Assembly: GCA_044349205.1 (NCBI GenBank)
Contig: JBIKRJ010000036.1
Span: 1-15,636 of the forward strand
DNA length: 15,636 nt
Source of the DNA: UBA9547 sp044349205
GTDB taxonomy: Bacteria > Bacteroidota > Bacteroidia > Cytophagales > UBA9547
Reading direction: 5' to 3'
Numbering within the stretch: the stretch's first letter is position 1; the number at the start of each line of letters is the position of its first letter. Both the position numbers and the translations under genes were made by a program. The notes under the pieces are model-generated. The model was not told the DNA's origin and ran no database searches. It was given only the letters and a program-made list of their open reading frames with translations. Positions 13,887-15,636 of the stretch are shown here, piece after piece.

Positions 13887-15449
13887 ATGAAATCCCCAAT
13901 TGTAATCTTCTTTTTCATGTGCTTTGCTTTTGTGGCTTTTGGCCAAAGTACAGGCATCAACAACCCTACTCCCAACAGCAATGCGGCACTTGATGTAGTG
14001 GCTTCGGGAAACCAAGGTATGCTGATTCCGCGTATTACCGACGCACAACGATTGGCTATTACAAACCCACCCATTGGACTTATATGTTATTCTACAACCA
14101 ACAACACAATATGGTACTACAACGGCACCGTTTGGGTTTCCCTGCCCAACTCAACATCGGGAGCTGGCGCAGCAAACAAGTTGGCCTTTTGGTCCGGTGC
14201 CTCAACATTAGGTTTCAACACCAATCTTCACTGGGACAACACCAACGGCAGGTTGGGAATTGGCACAGTTTTGCCCACCGCTTCTTTGTCAGTAGGTGAA
14301 AAATTTTTGGTAGACGGCACTACGGGGCAACTAAATTTTACCGACGCAACTGGCAACATACAATTTCCCGCCGTCACTGGAACACCTACTCCCATGATGT
14401 ACATGTTTGCCTCTGGCACGGCCAATGCCGACAGGATGGTAATTGGACACTCAAGTGCCTTTTCGAATTGGGGCCTCCAATACACCGATTCGGACGACAA
14501 ATTTCACTTTGTGGGAAACGGCACAAAGTATATGACCATCACGCTTGGCAACGGAAACATCGGGATTGGAACGACAACTCCAAATGCACCATTGCAGTTT
14601 GGCAATAATATTACAAACAGGAAAATAGTTTTATACGAGTCTGGCAACAATGACCACCAATATTACGGCTTTGGAATCAACGGAGGTACACTACGTTACC
14701 AAACGGATGCAACTGCCGCCGACCATGTCTTTTTTTCTGGAGCCGGTGCTACTGTCTCTACTGAGTTGATGAGAATAAAGGGAAATGGGAAAGTAGGCAT
14801 TGGAAATTCTTCACCACAGGAAAAATTTGTTGTTCAGGATGGAAATATTTCTATTCAAAGAGCGGATAATGTGAATCCCCAATTGATCATATCGGGTGAC
14901 GCCCAAGGATTAGGGTATAATTTGTATATGGATGACATGGGAGATGGCAATTTTCATATTGAATATACTGCCTTGGCCCAAAGGGGACTAACTGTTAGTC
15001 AATCTAATACTGTAGGCATCGGTATTCCAAACCCACTTTCTACCCTGCATGTGAATGGCGATATGGCACTAGGAAGTGGAACGGCTGCCAATGGAGCTAA
15101 TAAAGCATTGACGGTGTTTTTAAAAAATGACTCGGGAAATTCCAGAAACAGTGGAGATATCGTAGTAGCATCCACAACCTCTGCAAATTCCTTTACCGTT
15201 ACCACCATTCCCCAGAATACTACTGCGATTGGTGTTTTGGTTGAAAATTGCGCCATAGGGGCTACTTGCAGAGTAGCAGTTGCGGGGGTTGCTACTGTGA
15301 ACAGTTCATCTGGTTCCATCGGGCAACATTGTACCACCTCGGGTACTGCTGGGCTTGCCGCTTCTATTTCTAATCCTTCAACCGAATGTTCCATTGGAAT
15401 ATACCTTACCAACACCACAGGAACACAGTGTCAAGTACTGCTGAAATAA
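13887..15449 (+). CDS. Secreted or surface protein with tail-fibre-like GIG repeats
   Basis: A 520-aa exported protein of unknown function. Residues 1-19 are a signal peptide (KSP, hydrophobic IVIFFFMCFAFVAFG, probable cut before Q20); no lipobox is evident. Residues 31-86 form a module common in Bacteroidota surface proteins, with LDVVASGNQGMLIPRIT and an ending in IWYYNGTVWVSL. The middle carries four motifs of the type G-I-G-x-x-x-P: LGIGTVLP (123-130), IGIGTTTP (225-232), VGIGNSSP (303-310) and VGIGIPNP (376-383), as seen in tail-fibre-like and adhesin-like proteins. Residues 405-520 form a separate domain with five Cys (455, 461, 482, 501, 515). No type IX secretion C-terminal signal or peptidase S74 domain is seen. 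An adhesive or structural role is inference. Confidence 0.8.
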   Translation: MKSPIVIFFFMCFAFVAFGQSTGINNPTPNSNAALDVVASGNQGMLIPRITDAQRLAITNPPIGLICYSTTNNTIWYYNGTVWVSLPNSTSGAGAANKLAFWSGASTLGFNTNLHWDNTNGRLGIGTVLPTASLSVGEKFLVDGTTGQLNFTDATGNIQFPAVTGTPTPMMYMFASGTANADRMVIGHSSAFSNWGLQYTDSDDKFHFVGNGTKYMTITLGNGNIGIGTTTPNAPLQFGNNITNRKIVLYESGNNDHQYYGFGINGGTLRYQTDATAADHVFFSGAGATVSTELMRIKGNGKVGIGNSSPQEKFVVQDGNISIQRADNVNPQLIISGDAQGLGYNLYMDDMGDGNFHIEYTALAQRGLTVSQSNTVGIGIPNPLSTLHVNGDMALGSGTAANGANKALTVFLKNDSGNSRNSGDIVVASTTSANSFTVTTIPQNTTAIGVLVENCAIGATCRVAVAGVATVNSSSGSIGQHCTTSGTAGLAASISNPSTECSIGIYLTNTTGTQCQVLLK

Positions 15450-15468
15450 ATTTGTTATTTTCTCTTTG

Positions 15469-15636
15469 ATGAACCTCGAAATACTTCAACAAGACGCCAT
15501 CGAGTTGCTAAAAGGACTTATTAGCATCGAATCCTTTTCCAGACAAGAAGACAAAACCGCCACGCTTATCCATTCTTTTTTCACCGACCGTCAGATTCCT
15601 GCTTTTCGGCACAAAAACAATGTGTGGGCGCTAAAC
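15469..15636 (+). CDS. argE: M20-family deacetylase, probably acetylornithine deacetylase (3' part outside window)
   Basis: Only the first 56 codons are present. The start is the ATG at 15469, 19 nt after the previous stop, and the reading frame is open to the edge. The N-terminus MNLEILQQDAIELLKGLISI continues ESFSRQEDKTATLIHSFF and ends KNNVWALN. This is the usual beginning of Bacteroidota M20 metallopeptidase-type acetylornithine (or N-acetylcitrulline) deacetylases of arginine biosynthesis. The metal-binding residues lie further on and cannot be checked, so a related M20 dipeptidase or succinyl-diaminopimelate desuccinylase remains possible. The short gap allows cotranscription with the surface-protein gene, but the two have no evident functional link. 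Confidence 0.7.
   Translation, partial: MNLEILQQDAIELLKGLISIESFSRQEDKTATLIHSFFTDRQIPAFRHKNNVWALN

Noticed and set aside
14999..15418. 139-codon open frame on the minus strand inside the surface-protein gene
   Set aside because: The plus-strand frame has a signal peptide and known repeat motifs. The minus-strand translation is a low-complexity mirror of the Thr/Ser/Ala-rich sequence.
15461..15468. TCTCTTTG just before the deacetylase start, close to a -7 box
   Set aside because: It lacks the TA of the consensus, no TTG lies at the right distance, and transcription would begin inside the coding region.

Overview
The window looks like a chromosomal segment of a member of the Bacteroidota (Bacteroidetes). 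Four things point there: the ribosomal protein sequences; promoters built as TTG-N18-22-TAnnTTTG instead of the E. coli sigma-70 pattern; almost no Shine-Dalgarno sequences ahead of the starts; and a gene order in which rpsJ directly follows fusA with no tuf between them. A genus cannot be named from what is visible.

Layout. Positions 1-11001 are one dense block of translation genes, all on the minus strand. Read 5'->3' (right to left) they are rpsL-rpsG-fusA-rpsJ, a hairpin and a new promoter, then rplC-rplD-rplW-rplB-rpsS-rplV-rpsC-rplP-rpmC-rpsQ-rplN-rplX-rplE-rpsN, an internal promoter, then rpsH-rplF-rplR. rplR runs off the left edge. This is the joined str, S10 and spc clusters. Spacing is mostly 1-25 nt or overlapping. 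The only larger gaps are 65 nt (rpsN-rpsH) and 130 nt (rpsJ-rplC), and both carry promoter motifs. The promoters ahead of rpsL and rplC share an identical 12-nt block running from the -7 box into the start of the transcript.

Positions 11002-11187 are a divergent control region, with the rpsL promoter facing left and a second promoter facing right. To the right, on the plus strand, lie a GH63-type (MGH1-like) glucosidase of 874 aa (11188-13812), a secreted or surface protein of 520 aa with four G-I-G-x-x-x-P-like repeats (13887-15449), and the first 56 codons of a probable M20-family acetylornithine deacetylase (15469 to the right edge).

The left 11 kb makes the two ribosomal subunits and elongation factor G. 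The right part is ordinary accessory metabolism and envelope coding with no visible functional tie to translation. No gene-free stretch exceeds 300 bases; the longest is the 186-nt divergent region. I found no tRNA, rRNA, CRISPR array, insertion sequence or prophage. I see no evidence for a new multi-gene system here. The points most worth following are the shared promoter-leader block, the rpsJ/rplC boundary hairpin, the internal rpsH promoter, and the modular surface protein.
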